Below are positions 1-8,624 of a DNA stretch of 17,940 nt, one piece after another. The DNA comes from Planctomycetota bacterium (GTDB lineage: Bacteria > Planctomycetota > PUPC01 > JACPCR01). A program made the translations under genes and the position numbers. Every line of letters starts with the position of its first letter. Position 1 is the first letter of the stretch. Location of the stretch: positions 1 through 17,940 of the forward strand of contig JASLXP010001031.1 of the NCBI GenBank assembly GCA_030740295.1, in the 5' to 3' direction. A model generated the notes under the pieces. The model saw nothing but the letters and a program-made list of their open reading frames with translations. It had not been told where the DNA came from and searched no databases.

Positions 1-1461
1 TCACAGGTCGGTCAAAATATCCTTCACATCGCCGTCGAAACCGATCTCTTTCAGGAACTGAAGGTGTGGAGCGAATTCACCGACTTCGTACAGGTTGTGG
101 GCATCGGTGCCAAAGGTGATGCCTACGCCGGCCTCGATGCATTTCAGTACGAAATTCGGCTGCGGTCGGTTGTGATGGAAATTCATCTCGGCTGCGACGC
201 TGTTCTCTTTCAGGAGTTTTACCACCGGGTCGAAGAGCCGCGGTGGCACTTCGTGGCCGCGGAAGATCCTGAAGGGGTGGGCGAGGATCTGAATACCTGA
301 CGGAATGAAAGTATCAAGAATCGCAAGGAACTCGTCAGCGGCGCGGTTGATATCCTTGTTCTCTCTTTTGAGCTCCTGGAGATGGTGAACAGCTCCGTTC
401 AGAATCTGCGCCTTCTGGCGGTCTTCGTCTGCGAGAATCATGTTTCCCTGAAAATCGGAATCGACTTCCAGGCCGGCCTTCACGTTCTCTCGGCTGGCTT
501 TTGCTGCCGCAGCCCAGTAATCCGGCATTCGGTTCTGATAACCATTTTTCCCGCGAATGCCTTCTTTGCAGAGCTTGCCACTCCAGTACGTCTGATTGTC
601 GAAGTACAGTTGCCCGGAATGTTCGGTGAAGGCGATGCCTCGCAATCCCATTTTCTCGGCCAGTTCCGGCGATCTGGCCATGTCCATATTCTCGCTGCAA
701 TAGGCAAACTGGGTGTGCGAATGGTAATCGAACAGTTCCAGGTCCGGCGGCATCTGATGAGCATGGTGGGTCACCTGAATAGCTTCGTCATCCAGATCGA
801 TTTCCATGAAGCTGAATGGACTCTCACAAAGCGCCCTTCCCACCACGAATGCCTGTTCCCCGTCTCTGATGAGATCCGTGCCCGCGTGAAAGTGGCCACC
901 AATACTGAGGGTGATTCCATTCTCCCGCAGCGAATCCATTACTTCATCCAAATTGGTGTAGTTGTATGGGCACGAACTGGTTCCTGCAGGGAACAGTGAA
1001 ACGTGCTGGAAAGCCACGATCCGGCCTTCAAAACCATGCCTCACTCGTTTGGCCTTTTCGAGGTCTTCCGCAGTTCGTCTGGCGTTCCAGCCCGGCTCTT
1101 CTGGGTCAAAGAAAGGGACGAACCGAACGCCATTTACATCCATGTATTCGGGGGGATGCGGAAGCGATTCATAGAAGGTGTCCGGTCCAGGATCGTGATT
1201 GCCCGGGATGACCATCCAGGGCGATTCCAGCAGACTGAGGATGTCATGAATCAGCGAGAGCCGTTCCCCAGCATCCGAGGACTGGGGATCATCGAGCACA
1301 TCGCCGAGGACCAAGGTGATGTCGGGACGGATCAGCCGATTCAAACGGTGCACAGTACGCAGCAGCAGCACATCCCCGATCTGTCCCTGGCGAGCGGCAA
1401 TGCCCAGGTCATCTCCAAAATGAATATCGGTGACAACTGCGATTTTGACTTTATCTGGCAT
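1..1461 (-). CDS. Metallophosphoesterase-PHP domain fusion protein
   Basis: Two metal-dependent phosphoesterase-type domains lie in one chain of 486 residues. Seen, numbered from the chosen ATG: the calcineurin-like set VVTDIHFGD near 9-17, LGDVLDD near 52-58, GNHD near 87-90, QHVS near 152-155 and GGHFHAG near 188-194. A PHP domain follows, with DYHSHT near 245-250, TEHSG near 279-283, GLEVDSD near 330-336, ILAHPF near 392-397 and GTDAH near 451-455. Both metal-site sets look complete. There is no signal peptide or membrane segment, so it is probably cytoplasmic. An upstream in-frame GTG at 1521 would add 20 residues that only overlap the 3' end of the preceding gene; the ATG at 1461 sits right before the first phosphoesterase strand and is preferred, though no strong Shine-Dalgarno is seen. 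It is last in a four-gene operon, 37 bases after the DUF4091 gene. The substrate (nucleotide, cyclic phosphodiester or sugar phosphate) cannot be told from sequence. Confidence 0.88.
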   Translation of the reverse strand: MPDKVKIAVVTDIHFGDDLGIAARQGQIGDVLLLRTVHRLNRLIRPDITLVLGDVLDDPQSSDAGERLSLIHDILSLLESPWMVIPGNHDPGPDTFYESLPHPPEYMDVNGVRFVPFFDPEEPGWNARRTAEDLEKAKRVRHGFEGRIVAFQHVSLFPAGTSSCPYNYTNLDEVMDSLRENGITLSIGGHFHAGTDLIRDGEQAFVVGRALCESPFSFMEIDLDDEAIQVTHHAHQMPPDLELFDYHSHTQFAYCSENMDMARSPELAEKMGLRGIAFTEHSGQLYFDNQTYWSGKLCKEGIRGKNGYQNRMPDYWAAAAKASRENVKAGLEVDSDFQGNMILADEDRQKAQILNGAVHHLQELKRENKDINRAADEFLAILDTFIPSGIQILAHPFRIFRGHEVPPRLFDPVVKLLKENSVAAEMNFHHNRPQPNFVLKCIEAGVGITFGTDAHNLYEVGEFAPHLQFLKEIGFDGDVKDILTDL

Positions 1462-1498
1462 GACGATTCGTAGCTCTGCGTCCTTCGTGCCTCTGTAG

Positions 1499-3808
1499 TC
1501 AGCGCCTTGCGACTCCCGCACGCAGCTTCAGGATTTCATTTGCGATCAGCCAGCGGTACACGTCGAAGGCTCCGGACGCCCAAAGGTTGTCGTATTTATA
1601 CTTCGTCTGTACCTGGATGGAATCCCGGACAAACTTCAGCTCTTCCTTCGCGGCTGTTGCTTCATCTTCCATGCCGGACTCGCGGGCGCGATCGATCCAG
1701 GCATTAAGGGTGGTGATGTAGCGGTGGTCGTCGAGGCCCTCCCGGTAGGCCTCCCAGAGCACGACCGGAATGGGTTCTCCGTTTTCGCCGGTGCGATTGA
1801 AGAAATCCATGGCCGTGCCATCCAGGTAGTTCCACTGATCGGCAATCGTGGCCTGATAAATCCAGGGGATGAGCGCTCGGAAGCCGCTGCGCCAGAATCC
1901 GAAACCATAGGTCATCCGGGCGCCGGCCACGGTCGTGTGATCGTTCTCCCCCGCAACGTGGTTCGGATAACACCAGTACTCGACTCCACGCTTCTTCATG
2001 TCTTCGAGAATCACTTCGCTGGCCGGATTGAAAGGCTGGCAACACCAGACGTCCACGTAAGGGAACAATGGCTTGAACTGTTCATGGACAGGATCCGCTG
2101 TGACGTATGTACGGACGCCGGGCACCTGCTTGATGGCCTTCAGCACCTCTGTCATGAACGCGACCGAAGCCGGGCTCCTGGAAGGCTCATCCACCGGGTA
2201 GTAAAGAAACTCCGGCCATTGACGCCGCTTCCGCTCGGCTTCGATGTGCCGCACCATGGCAGTCATTTCTTCGAAGAATTTCGGCGGCGGCATTTTGATG
2301 AGCCGCAGATGCGAGCCCATCGATGCTTTGATGTACTTGTAGTAGATCGAATGTGTCGGTATGTGCATGGGGATGGGCTGATAGAACCCATGCCGGCGGT
2401 AAAGGTCAATGGCCATGGCCAGATCATCGAAGTTGAAGCGCCATTTGCCGTTCACCGGCGCCGGTGACCAGACTCCCATGGTGATGGTGTTGTTGCCATG
2501 CGCGGCCATGTCTGCGTGCTCCAGCTCTGCCTTCCGGCGCCACCACTTTCCGCTGAACGCATCCGGCGCTTTCTTCGCCCTCCGATACGGATGATGATAA
2601 TACTGCCCGATGATCAGTGAGCGGTCCTGCTGAAGCTCGAAGGGAAGCACTCGCAGTTTGAGCGGGACGGCCCCCACCGTATTCCGGCCGACGCGTATTT
2701 TCGCCTGGCCGTTGTAGATGCCCTCTTCTGCGAATGGGCCGACAAACACGGTCAGCCAGACGCGAAAGTTCTCATGCTTCTTCAGCGGTCGCGGGCGGAT
2801 TGGCATTAACACATCGGGCGCCCGGTAATAGATCCCGCGCACGCGATAATTCGGCCGAACGTTCATGTAGCGGACGTACCGAACGTCGACGTCCGCTTTG
2901 GAGATTCGCTTCCCACTGGATGATACGAGGTCGCTGACTTCGATAGACGCTTCCTCGAAATCGCGCAGCGGAAAGATGGTAAACGTCATCGGCTCGAATT
3001 CGTTTCGGGCCGCATAAACACGCACCTCAGGATTCAATTCCTTTCGCCGCGGCTTTGTCGCCGGCCAGACGGGATCGAGGTAGTGACGGTGATAGATGGC
3101 CAGGCCGCGCTCGACGTCCTCCTTTGAGAATTCGGGCAGAGGAGAATCATCTTTCACTGGCCGATGTTCCCACTCTGAGAGCTCCTTCTCCGGAAGCAGG
3201 AAGACTTCCTTTTCGATGGGATCGATGACTGACTGACGAACGTTCCTCCAATCGGATTCCGGGGCGACCACCATGGCATTCACCAGCCATTTGCTGCGCG
3301 TATCCAATAGGAGGTCCAGCAATCCGTTGATCGCCTCTCCCTTCATTTCAATCGAACGGGAAGCATGAGGTCCGAAAAATGTGACGCGGCCCTCTGAACC
3401 CTTCGTGCTGACCGACATATCCCAAACTTGCGCCTGATTCCCGCCTCCCGCGCCGCTGAGAATCCAGATTCGGCAACTGTCTGCAGGCGCCTTGATGCGC
3501 AGCATCGCCGTCCCGTCGCTCTCTACATGGTCCTGAGACAGATCACTTGTGAATATCGCGGGCGGGTCGCTGCGACCGGTTGATTCTCGATACTTCCATT
3601 CCTTGTCGACCGGAACGTCCCTGGCAACCATGCCTTTACCTTCAACCCAGCCGGCAATGGCACTGCCTTCGGATTTCGATTTCTCCGAAACTCGAACAAA
3701 GCCTTCGCGAACCGGAGACTTCTCCGTTCCGAAGTCGAGGAGTGCCACCTCTGCCGGGACGATCCCCGCGAAGGAAACAAAGAGCAGCCATGCAAACCGA
3801 CTCGACAT
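1499..3808 (-). CDS. Secreted DUF4091 / GH123-like protein
   Basis: Likely exported glycoside-hydrolase-like protein of 769 residues. Seen: a short signal peptide (MSSRFAWLLFVSFAGIVPAE); an N-terminal beta-rich region to about residue 200 starting at LLDFGTE; then a long GH-like region. YYPVDEPS near residues 536-543 carries an adjacent Asp-Glu pair of the kind that is catalytic in GH123 N-acetylgalactosaminidases. The C-terminal part (GFGFWRSGFRALIPWIYQ, then DQWNYLDG and the REGLDDHRYI run) is typical of DUF4091. Family knowledge suggests hydrolysis of an amino-sugar glycan, but DUF4091 members are mostly uncharacterised. The start is ATG 3808, which shares its A with the stop of the upstream gene (TGATG) and has GGAGG six bases before it. 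An ATG at 3823 is in frame but overlaps that ribosome binding site, so I reject it. It is third in the operon, so translational coupling is likely. Confidence 0.85.
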   Translation of the reverse strand: MSSRFAWLLFVSFAGIVPAEVALLDFGTEKSPVREGFVRVSEKSKSEGSAIAGWVEGKGMVARDVPVDKEWKYRESTGRSDPPAIFTSDLSQDHVESDGTAMLRIKAPADSCRIWILSGAGGGNQAQVWDMSVSTKGSEGRVTFFGPHASRSIEMKGEAINGLLDLLLDTRSKWLVNAMVVAPESDWRNVRQSVIDPIEKEVFLLPEKELSEWEHRPVKDDSPLPEFSKEDVERGLAIYHRHYLDPVWPATKPRRKELNPEVRVYAARNEFEPMTFTIFPLRDFEEASIEVSDLVSSSGKRISKADVDVRYVRYMNVRPNYRVRGIYYRAPDVLMPIRPRPLKKHENFRVWLTVFVGPFAEEGIYNGQAKIRVGRNTVGAVPLKLRVLPFELQQDRSLIIGQYYHHPYRRAKKAPDAFSGKWWRRKAELEHADMAAHGNNTITMGVWSPAPVNGKWRFNFDDLAMAIDLYRRHGFYQPIPMHIPTHSIYYKYIKASMGSHLRLIKMPPPKFFEEMTAMVRHIEAERKRRQWPEFLYYPVDEPSRSPASVAFMTEVLKAIKQVPGVRTYVTADPVHEQFKPLFPYVDVWCCQPFNPASEVILEDMKKRGVEYWCYPNHVAGENDHTTVAGARMTYGFGFWRSGFRALIPWIYQATIADQWNYLDGTAMDFFNRTGENGEPIPVVLWEAYREGLDDHRYITTLNAWIDRARESGMEDEATAAKEELKFVRDSIQVQTKYKYDNLWASGAFDVYRWLIANEILKLRAGVARR

Positions 3809-5130
3809 CACTTCCCTCCCCATGGGCTTGGCAAGAATCTCAGCTCCTCTTCGCGGGACGCCTTTTCAGTGTCGCCTTGAACGAGTCGCAGCTTCAGCCC
3901 ATAGCGTCCAGGACGCCACTTGAGCCAGAACAGGCGGAGGACCGCATGCTTTCCCGCCACGGAAGTGAAGCCTGAACCGACTTCTTCACCTGAAGAATTC
4001 AACGCGTCCCAATAAAGCCTGGAATCGCCGCGTGAACCTTCCGCAATCTGTATTGGGATTGCCAGCCGAACGAAGTCATCGGGCGCCTGGTAACACGCGC
4101 GCATGTGCAGGCCGCCGATGATGGGCGGAACGCCTGCGATTCCGGACGTCCTCTGCTGCAGGAGCTTCCCATCCCTGTGCACGGAAAACTTCAGCCCTTG
4201 CCCGCTCTCCTTTTCCGAGACCTCAAAAGGTATGGTCAGCAGCTCCTGCGCGTGTGCCGCCAGGCTGAACGGTTTCTTCAGCGGGCCTTTGGAACCAACG
4301 GTCAGTGTCATCGTCAGGTCTGCTTTCTTTTCACTCCAGTTTTTCAGCTTTGCTTTGAGAAGATTCGTTCCCTGGAAGCCGTCGCCGAAATCGATCGATT
4401 CAATACTGATGGGATACTCCCCGTGACGAATGCCCTTCATCGGATCAAAACGGGATATTTCGTGATACCCGGTGACAGGGGACTGCAGTGAAGTGATGAG
4501 CTGCCCAGCGGCCCGCCGGTTACGTGCCAGGTGAAACGTCCATTCGGAATTGGGTGAGGCGAGGGGAAGTCCCCTGAAAGGAATCTTGCATTCGAGCGTG
4601 TAACGCTTCTGACCTTGAGCGGTTTTCACCTGAGCACGCGTTTCGTATTTCAGATCCAGCCTGCCTCGCGGTTGTGAAATGTAAGCATCCATGACCACTC
4701 CGGCTGCGTTGATAGCCAACTGGACGTAGCGCGTGCGGTCGCCGGACGGGTTCAGGAAGATTTCGACGCCATCGTCCTTCCATGTGGGGCCATCATGTTC
4801 GTGCGTATCGGTGACAAGTTTGTCGATGAGCGGTTCTTCGCAATCGAAGCCGATGTAGAGGCTGTGCGTATCGAATGCCACAAAAGCCGCTGTCGAAACC
4901 CCCGCGGAAGTTTTTTCGCCAGGTCGGCCAATGATTGAGAAGCTGTTGACGGTGCAGGCATCCTTCCAGCAGGCATCGTCCAGCCGGCCGTCGATCTTTG
5001 GCGGTTGGTTCGTCTGTTTGACTTCGTATGCAACTATTTCGGCGAAGGCGCTCGAACGTTGCGCAAAAGGAGTAACACCAAGAATGACGCAAAGGAAGAG
5101 GCACATCTCGAATCGATTTAAAAAGGTCAT
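3808..5130 (-). CDS. Secreted CBM9-like carbohydrate-binding protein
   Basis: Exported protein of 440 residues with a family 9 carbohydrate-binding-like (DOMON-type) domain. Seen: a signal peptide (hydrophobic core MCLFLCVILGVTPFA, residues 9-23); the CBM9 opening PPKIDGRLDDACW near 43-55; VAFDTHSLYIGFDCEEP near 84-100; DDGVEIFLNPSGD near 119-131; YTLECKIPF near 177-185; FHLARNRR near 199-206. These are the usual landmarks of this fold. A second beta-rich, Ig-like region runs from about 250 to the end and closes with SPWGGK. In the family such domains bind the reducing ends of sugars or sit beside catalytic modules. No catalytic domain is present, so a substrate-binding role is most likely. 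It starts one base after the stop of the upstream gene and overlaps the next gene by one base, so the genes are surely co-transcribed. A second ATG at 5106 is possible but leaves a shorter n-region. Confidence 0.87.
   Translation of the reverse strand: MTFLNRFEMCLFLCVILGVTPFAQRSSAFAEIVAYEVKQTNQPPKIDGRLDDACWKDACTVNSFSIIGRPGEKTSAGVSTAAFVAFDTHSLYIGFDCEEPLIDKLVTDTHEHDGPTWKDDGVEIFLNPSGDRTRYVQLAINAAGVVMDAYISQPRGRLDLKYETRAQVKTAQGQKRYTLECKIPFRGLPLASPNSEWTFHLARNRRAAGQLITSLQSPVTGYHEISRFDPMKGIRHGEYPISIESIDFGDGFQGTNLLKAKLKNWSEKKADLTMTLTVGSKGPLKKPFSLAAHAQELLTIPFEVSEKESGQGLKFSVHRDGKLLQQRTSGIAGVPPIIGGLHMRACYQAPDDFVRLAIPIQIAEGSRGDSRLYWDALNSSGEEVGSGFTSVAGKHAVLRLFWLKWRPGRYGLKLRLVQGDTEKASREEELRFLPSPWGGK
3815..3819 (-). 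promoter_or_regulatory. Ribosome binding site of the DUF4091 gene
   Basis: GGAGG on the minus strand ends six bases before ATG 3808, inside the last codons of the upstream CBM9-like gene. It decides the start of the DUF4091 gene, because the alternative ATG at 3823 lies upstream of it. Confidence 0.7.
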
Positions 5131-5131
5131 C

Positions 5132-6022
5132 CTACTTCTTCCATGGAGATTCGATCACCCTGAAGGCGGCCGATTTCTTCCGTTGCGGATCATCCTCGAA
5201 TGCTGTCAGGGAATAGTCTCCCGGAGCCAATTCCAGTTCCTCAATTTCCATTTCGAGGATCTGCAGGCCGCGGGTCACAGGTAAAGTTTCTTTCCGAATC
5301 GCGTCGCCGCCTTTACGCAGTGTAAATGGAATCCCACGGGCAACTTTTGGGGGCGGGCCCTGCACGCTGAGTTTGACCTTCAAAGACTGTTCAGGAAAGA
5401 CGGCTCCGGAAACGACATCCATGCTCTGCAGTTCGCATTCGGTTGACCGAACGAACCGGAAGCCGCCGATATGGAAATTAAGGACGTCTTTGTCGTTGTA
5501 ATTGGACTCACTGATGTAGAAGCGAACGTAGGTGACCGTATCGACGAACTTCATATCGCTGATGGGCATCGAGTAGTGAACCCATTCGCCCGGCTTCAAT
5601 TCGGACAGTATGCGGTGCCATTGCCGTCTCTTGTCGGGACAATAAAGGTGAAGGGTAAGCGGGGTCTTCGGCAGCGTCTTCCGTGAAGATTCCGTGTAGA
5701 TAGAAAACTCCAGCCGATCCCAGGAGCGCCAATCCTTCTCCCACAATGACCGGACCAACATCCACGTGCGGGGCCATCCGATGGGATACTTCACTTCACC
5801 GGCGTGATGATCGACAGGGATATGAAGATGACAGAGCGGCAGGCCATCAGGATGCTTTTTGTCCGAGGCCTTCACTTCCGCTTCGGCGGACGCCCATGAC
5901 TTCGGATTCGTCCAGTGGTCAAGCCTGAGGATCTCCCGGCCTCCTTGCATCTGCGAAGGAGGCATATCCTGCGCATGCAACAGGGCAGTCTGTGAACAGA
6001 TGAAGAAGAAAAGACAGTTCAT
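5132..6022 (-). CDS. Secreted beta-rich protein of unknown function, possible carbohydrate-binding fold
   Basis: I do not recognise a named family. The protein is 296 residues with a short signal peptide (MNCLFFFICSQTALLHAQ). The body alternates hydrophobic strands with aromatic residues (WRSWDRLEFSIYTES, LTLHLYCPD, GEWVHYSMPI, VTYVRFYISE, LNFHIGGFRF), the pattern of a galactose-binding or CBM jelly-roll. A C-terminal Ig-like module ends PGDYSLTAFEDD..SPWKK and resembles the end of the neighbouring CBM9-like protein. The ATG at 6022 has AGGA six bases upstream (minus strand, 6032-6029) and directly gives the signal peptide. The open frame extends to 6250, but the extra 76 residues are basic, look non-coding and overlap the divergent gene, so I leave them out. 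It is first in the four-gene operon; the promoter must lie in 6023-6215. Confidence 0.8.
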   Translation of the reverse strand: MNCLFFFICSQTALLHAQDMPPSQMQGGREILRLDHWTNPKSWASAEAEVKASDKKHPDGLPLCHLHIPVDHHAGEVKYPIGWPRTWMLVRSLWEKDWRSWDRLEFSIYTESSRKTLPKTPLTLHLYCPDKRRQWHRILSELKPGEWVHYSMPISDMKFVDTVTYVRFYISESNYNDKDVLNFHIGGFRFVRSTECELQSMDVVSGAVFPEQSLKVKLSVQGPPPKVARGIPFTLRKGGDAIRKETLPVTRGLQILEMEIEELELAPGDYSLTAFEDDPQRKKSAAFRVIESPWKK

Positions 6023-6215
6023 TGAATATCCTGGTGATCGGTTCCGATAGTATCTTCGTATCAGAGAGATTCCATACCGATGCGGTTGTGCGTCGCTTGA
6101 GTGGGCCACGAGCAGAAGGCCTCCCATCCCCCCGTGGTGTGATCCTCTTGACCTTTGGGGTCTGTGGGGTTTAAGTTCCCTGCGATTATTTTCAATCCTG
6201 GTTTCGGAGTGCGAC
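6023..6215. promoter_or_regulatory. Divergent intergenic region with a weak plus-strand promoter candidate
   Basis: This 193-base gap lies between the divergent operon (minus) and the lyase gene (plus) and must carry both promoters. For the plus strand, TTGACC at 6148-6153 is followed about 16-17 bases later by the A/T-rich TTTAAG/TTAAGT near 6170-6176, a partial match to a sigma-70 pair. For the minus strand, GATACT around 6050 is a possible -10 without a good -35. GGAG at 6206-6209 is the likely ribosome binding site for the TTG start at 6216. The assignment is inference from spacing only. Confidence 0.4.
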
Positions 6216-8480
6216 TTGTTTGACCGAACTTCAAAGACTGTGCTCCTCAATCTTAGACCCCTTCTGTTGGCGCTGTTGGTCCTTACTCCCGCGTGGGGAT
6301 GGCGGGCGCGAGTGCTGAATGAGTATCAGAACGTCCCGGTTATCGAGACGGTCGAGGCTGAGACCCTCGAGGGTGCAAAGGCGGTCGTCGAAGAGGACCC
6401 ATTTGCCTCCGGCGGCAAGGCCGTCCAGTTGGTAAGAGGCGGCACTCCCATTTCGCATACCGTGGACCTCGTTCCCTCCACCTATGGAGTGTGGCTGTAT
6501 GCACGGGTGAAGGGATCGAAGGTGATGGGGCCATGGCCGCCGGTGGTTATTGAGATGATCGTTCGGACGCCTGACGGGAATGAGGAGCTTTCCAGCCAGC
6601 GGATCGCATATCAGCCGATGTACCAGGTGGTCACTCGGTTGTTCTTCACTGTCCGACGGCAGGGGGAGTGTCGCATCTCTTTTGCTGTTGGGGAGGGAAG
6701 CAAGGATTCCATTCTGCTCGATTTCATTGAGGTCCGTGACGAGTTGGGGGAATGTGAAAGGCGGGCCGTCAAACAGGGCAGGCACATGGTTGATGATGTG
6801 TCTCTGGCGCGGATTCGCCTTGCACATCGCAGGGACAGGATGAGGGACGAGATTGAGCATGACCTTCCCATGGATGCGTCGGTTCAGCAGATGATCGAGC
6901 ATCTCGATGGTCTGCGTTCGATGATGCCAAAGATGAACAGGACTGGACGAGGCGCCGTCTCCCTCGCGCAGAAGGCCCAGGCAAGGAGTCTGGAATACGA
7001 GAAATATGCGGACCCGGTCAGCGCGCGTGAGGCCGCGCTCATTCTTGTAGTGCTGGGAGACAGGAATCCGACCTTCTGCGAGCGCGTGCAGCACCCCGCC
7101 ATTTTCAAGGATGTTTCATATAACCGTTTCGGGCGGGCCTACGGCCATCCGATGCCGGCGGCTATGCTGCCGAAGATCTACGATCGTATCTTCGATGCGA
7201 TTCGGAAAGATACGGCTCTAGCAAAGGCAGCCCAATCCCTGCTGCCTTCCGTCCGGACGCCCGGTGACCTTCGGGCGTTCTTCGACTGCAATGTCCTGCA
7301 GTACGAGCTATCACTTTTGTTTCGATACGACCGTCAAGGCATGCAGCTTTACTGGGAGCGCCAGGCTACAGAAGTTCTTCTGGCTCTCGGTCCGAATGAG
7401 GTGGGGCAGCGTTGGATGGACCGCTTCTTTCGGCAGACCTTTGCCGACCTGACGGGTGACGGCGGGTACCAGGACACGCTGCTCAATAGCGTGAACAGGG
7501 ACGGCACTAATTTCAACGGCGGGGCATATTACCAGACAGGAGTGCCTCTGAATCTGGTCATGAATGCCATAAGCCTGGAGCGGTACGCGCAGCTCGGCGG
7601 GAACGTTCCGCGCTCAGTCTACGATCCTCGTGTGAATGCGAGATTGCTTCAGGCCGGGCAGTATTTCCTGAACTTCAGAACCGCAGGAGGGTTCAGACCT
7701 GTAGGAGGCGATGGCGGCGAATCGATTCGTCATCTCTTTGATTCTGTTCCCCTGGGGGGAGGAACTCCTCATGTGCGCAGCCGGTTCTACGAATGGTGTT
7801 TCGAAAAATCCGGTGATCCTCGGCTGGCCTGGCTGGCGAAGGCGTACGGGCGTACCGGAGACGTCGGCAACAACGAGTGGAAGACCATCCAGCGAGCGGC
7901 CCGGAAGGCCAGAAATCCTGTGGTGCACGGAGATTCCGTCTGCATGCCTGACCTGGGCTACAGTCATCTGGAATTGGGGAGCGAAAGTCCTGACCTCAAG
8001 CTTAAGGCTGCATTTTCCCTCCATCACGGATCGGGGCGAGGCCATGCCCACGGAGATCTCCTTGACCTGACCCTCCTGGCGTACAATCGGAGAATCATCC
8101 CCGACGGAGGCCGGGCGGGATGGCCCTGGATGCGTTTCACCGCACAGCACAATACGGTCGAGGTCGACCGCACGTCCTTTCAGTCGACTGGCGTCAACTC
8201 CGGCGCGTATGGATATCCCATTCTGTTGCGCTCTCTGCGTGGTGCCAGATTCGCATCCGCTGGCGGATGGAGCTCGAGCCATCCAGACCTGAAAGATTTC
8301 AGGCGTGACGTGGTTATGGTCGATCTCGGAGTGCATGGAGGGAGAATGGTCCTCCGGGGAGATTCGGCGGGCGGGACAGAGAACGCCCTGCGCCACTGCT
8401 ACGTGTTCGATGTTGTGCGCGTGGGTGGCGGCAGCGTGCATACCTACTGCACTCACGGCATGAGGGCCAGGGAAACATAA
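6216..8480 (+). CDS. Heparinase II/III-like polysaccharide lyase, N-terminal part (interrupted by in-frame stop)
   Basis: First 754 residues of a secreted lyase-like protein. Seen: a signal peptide (NLRPLLLALLVLTPAWGWRA); a CBM/malectin-like N-terminal domain around 40-175 (VEAETLEGAK, DPFASGGKAVQL); an alpha-rich toroid around 190-560 with the lyase-like segment DGTNFNGGAYYQTG (N432, N434, Y438, Y439); then the start of the heparinase II/III beta-sandwich with HHGSGRGHAHGDLLDL (H603, H604, H610, H612, D614) and AQHNTVEVDRTSF. Known relatives cleave uronate-containing polysaccharides by beta-elimination. The start is TTG with GGAG six bases upstream; a GTG at 6240 is the alternative. The frame stops at TAA 8478-8480, but the sandwich continues in the same frame downstream, so this is a truncated product rather than the complete enzyme. 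It stands alone on the plus strand, divergent from the four-gene operon. Confidence 0.85.
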   Translation: MFDRTSKTVLLNLRPLLLALLVLTPAWGWRARVLNEYQNVPVIETVEAETLEGAKAVVEEDPFASGGKAVQLVRGGTPISHTVDLVPSTYGVWLYARVKGSKVMGPWPPVVIEMIVRTPDGNEELSSQRIAYQPMYQVVTRLFFTVRRQGECRISFAVGEGSKDSILLDFIEVRDELGECERRAVKQGRHMVDDVSLARIRLAHRRDRMRDEIEHDLPMDASVQQMIEHLDGLRSMMPKMNRTGRGAVSLAQKAQARSLEYEKYADPVSAREAALILVVLGDRNPTFCERVQHPAIFKDVSYNRFGRAYGHPMPAAMLPKIYDRIFDAIRKDTALAKAAQSLLPSVRTPGDLRAFFDCNVLQYELSLLFRYDRQGMQLYWERQATEVLLALGPNEVGQRWMDRFFRQTFADLTGDGGYQDTLLNSVNRDGTNFNGGAYYQTGVPLNLVMNAISLERYAQLGGNVPRSVYDPRVNARLLQAGQYFLNFRTAGGFRPVGGDGGESIRHLFDSVPLGGGTPHVRSRFYEWCFEKSGDPRLAWLAKAYGRTGDVGNNEWKTIQRAARKARNPVVHGDSVCMPDLGYSHLELGSESPDLKLKAAFSLHHGSGRGHAHGDLLDLTLLAYNRRIIPDGGRAGWPWMRFTAQHNTVEVDRTSFQSTGVNSGAYGYPILLRSLRGARFASAGGWSSSHPDLKDFRRDVVMVDLGVHGGRMVLRGDSAGGTENALRHCYVFDVVRVGGGSVHTYCTHGMRARET
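8478..8480 (+). other. Premature in-frame TAA within the lyase gene
   Basis: The TAA falls between ...GMRARET and FSVPTSPAPDG..., in frame with both flanks. The 48 codons from 8481 to the next ATG at 8625 are open and look coding (KALLYRAGEPSTGI, DPLVIRYLATQRG), and the frame then runs to 9974. One substitution (for example to GAA, CAA, AAA or TAC) would restore a 1252-residue protein. Confidence 0.85.
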
Positions 8481-8624
8481 TTCAGTGTTCCTACCTCCCC
8501 CGCGCCTGATGGGCCGAAGGCGCTGCTTTACCGCGCGGGAGAGCCGTCGACAGGCATTGCATCAGATCCGCTCGTCATCAGGTACCTCGCCACGCAGAGA
8601 GGCCCCATTCCCGGCGAGTTTGGC

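Noticed and set aside
382..999. Plus-strand frame of 205 codons antisense to the phosphoesterase-PHP gene
   Set aside because: The minus strand here encodes complete metal-binding motifs; the plus frame is a shadow.
8478..8480. Reassigned TAA codon (altered genetic code)
   Set aside because: TAA ends the large gene at 12466 in a normal way, and TGA and TAG end the other genes, so there is no sign of a changed code.
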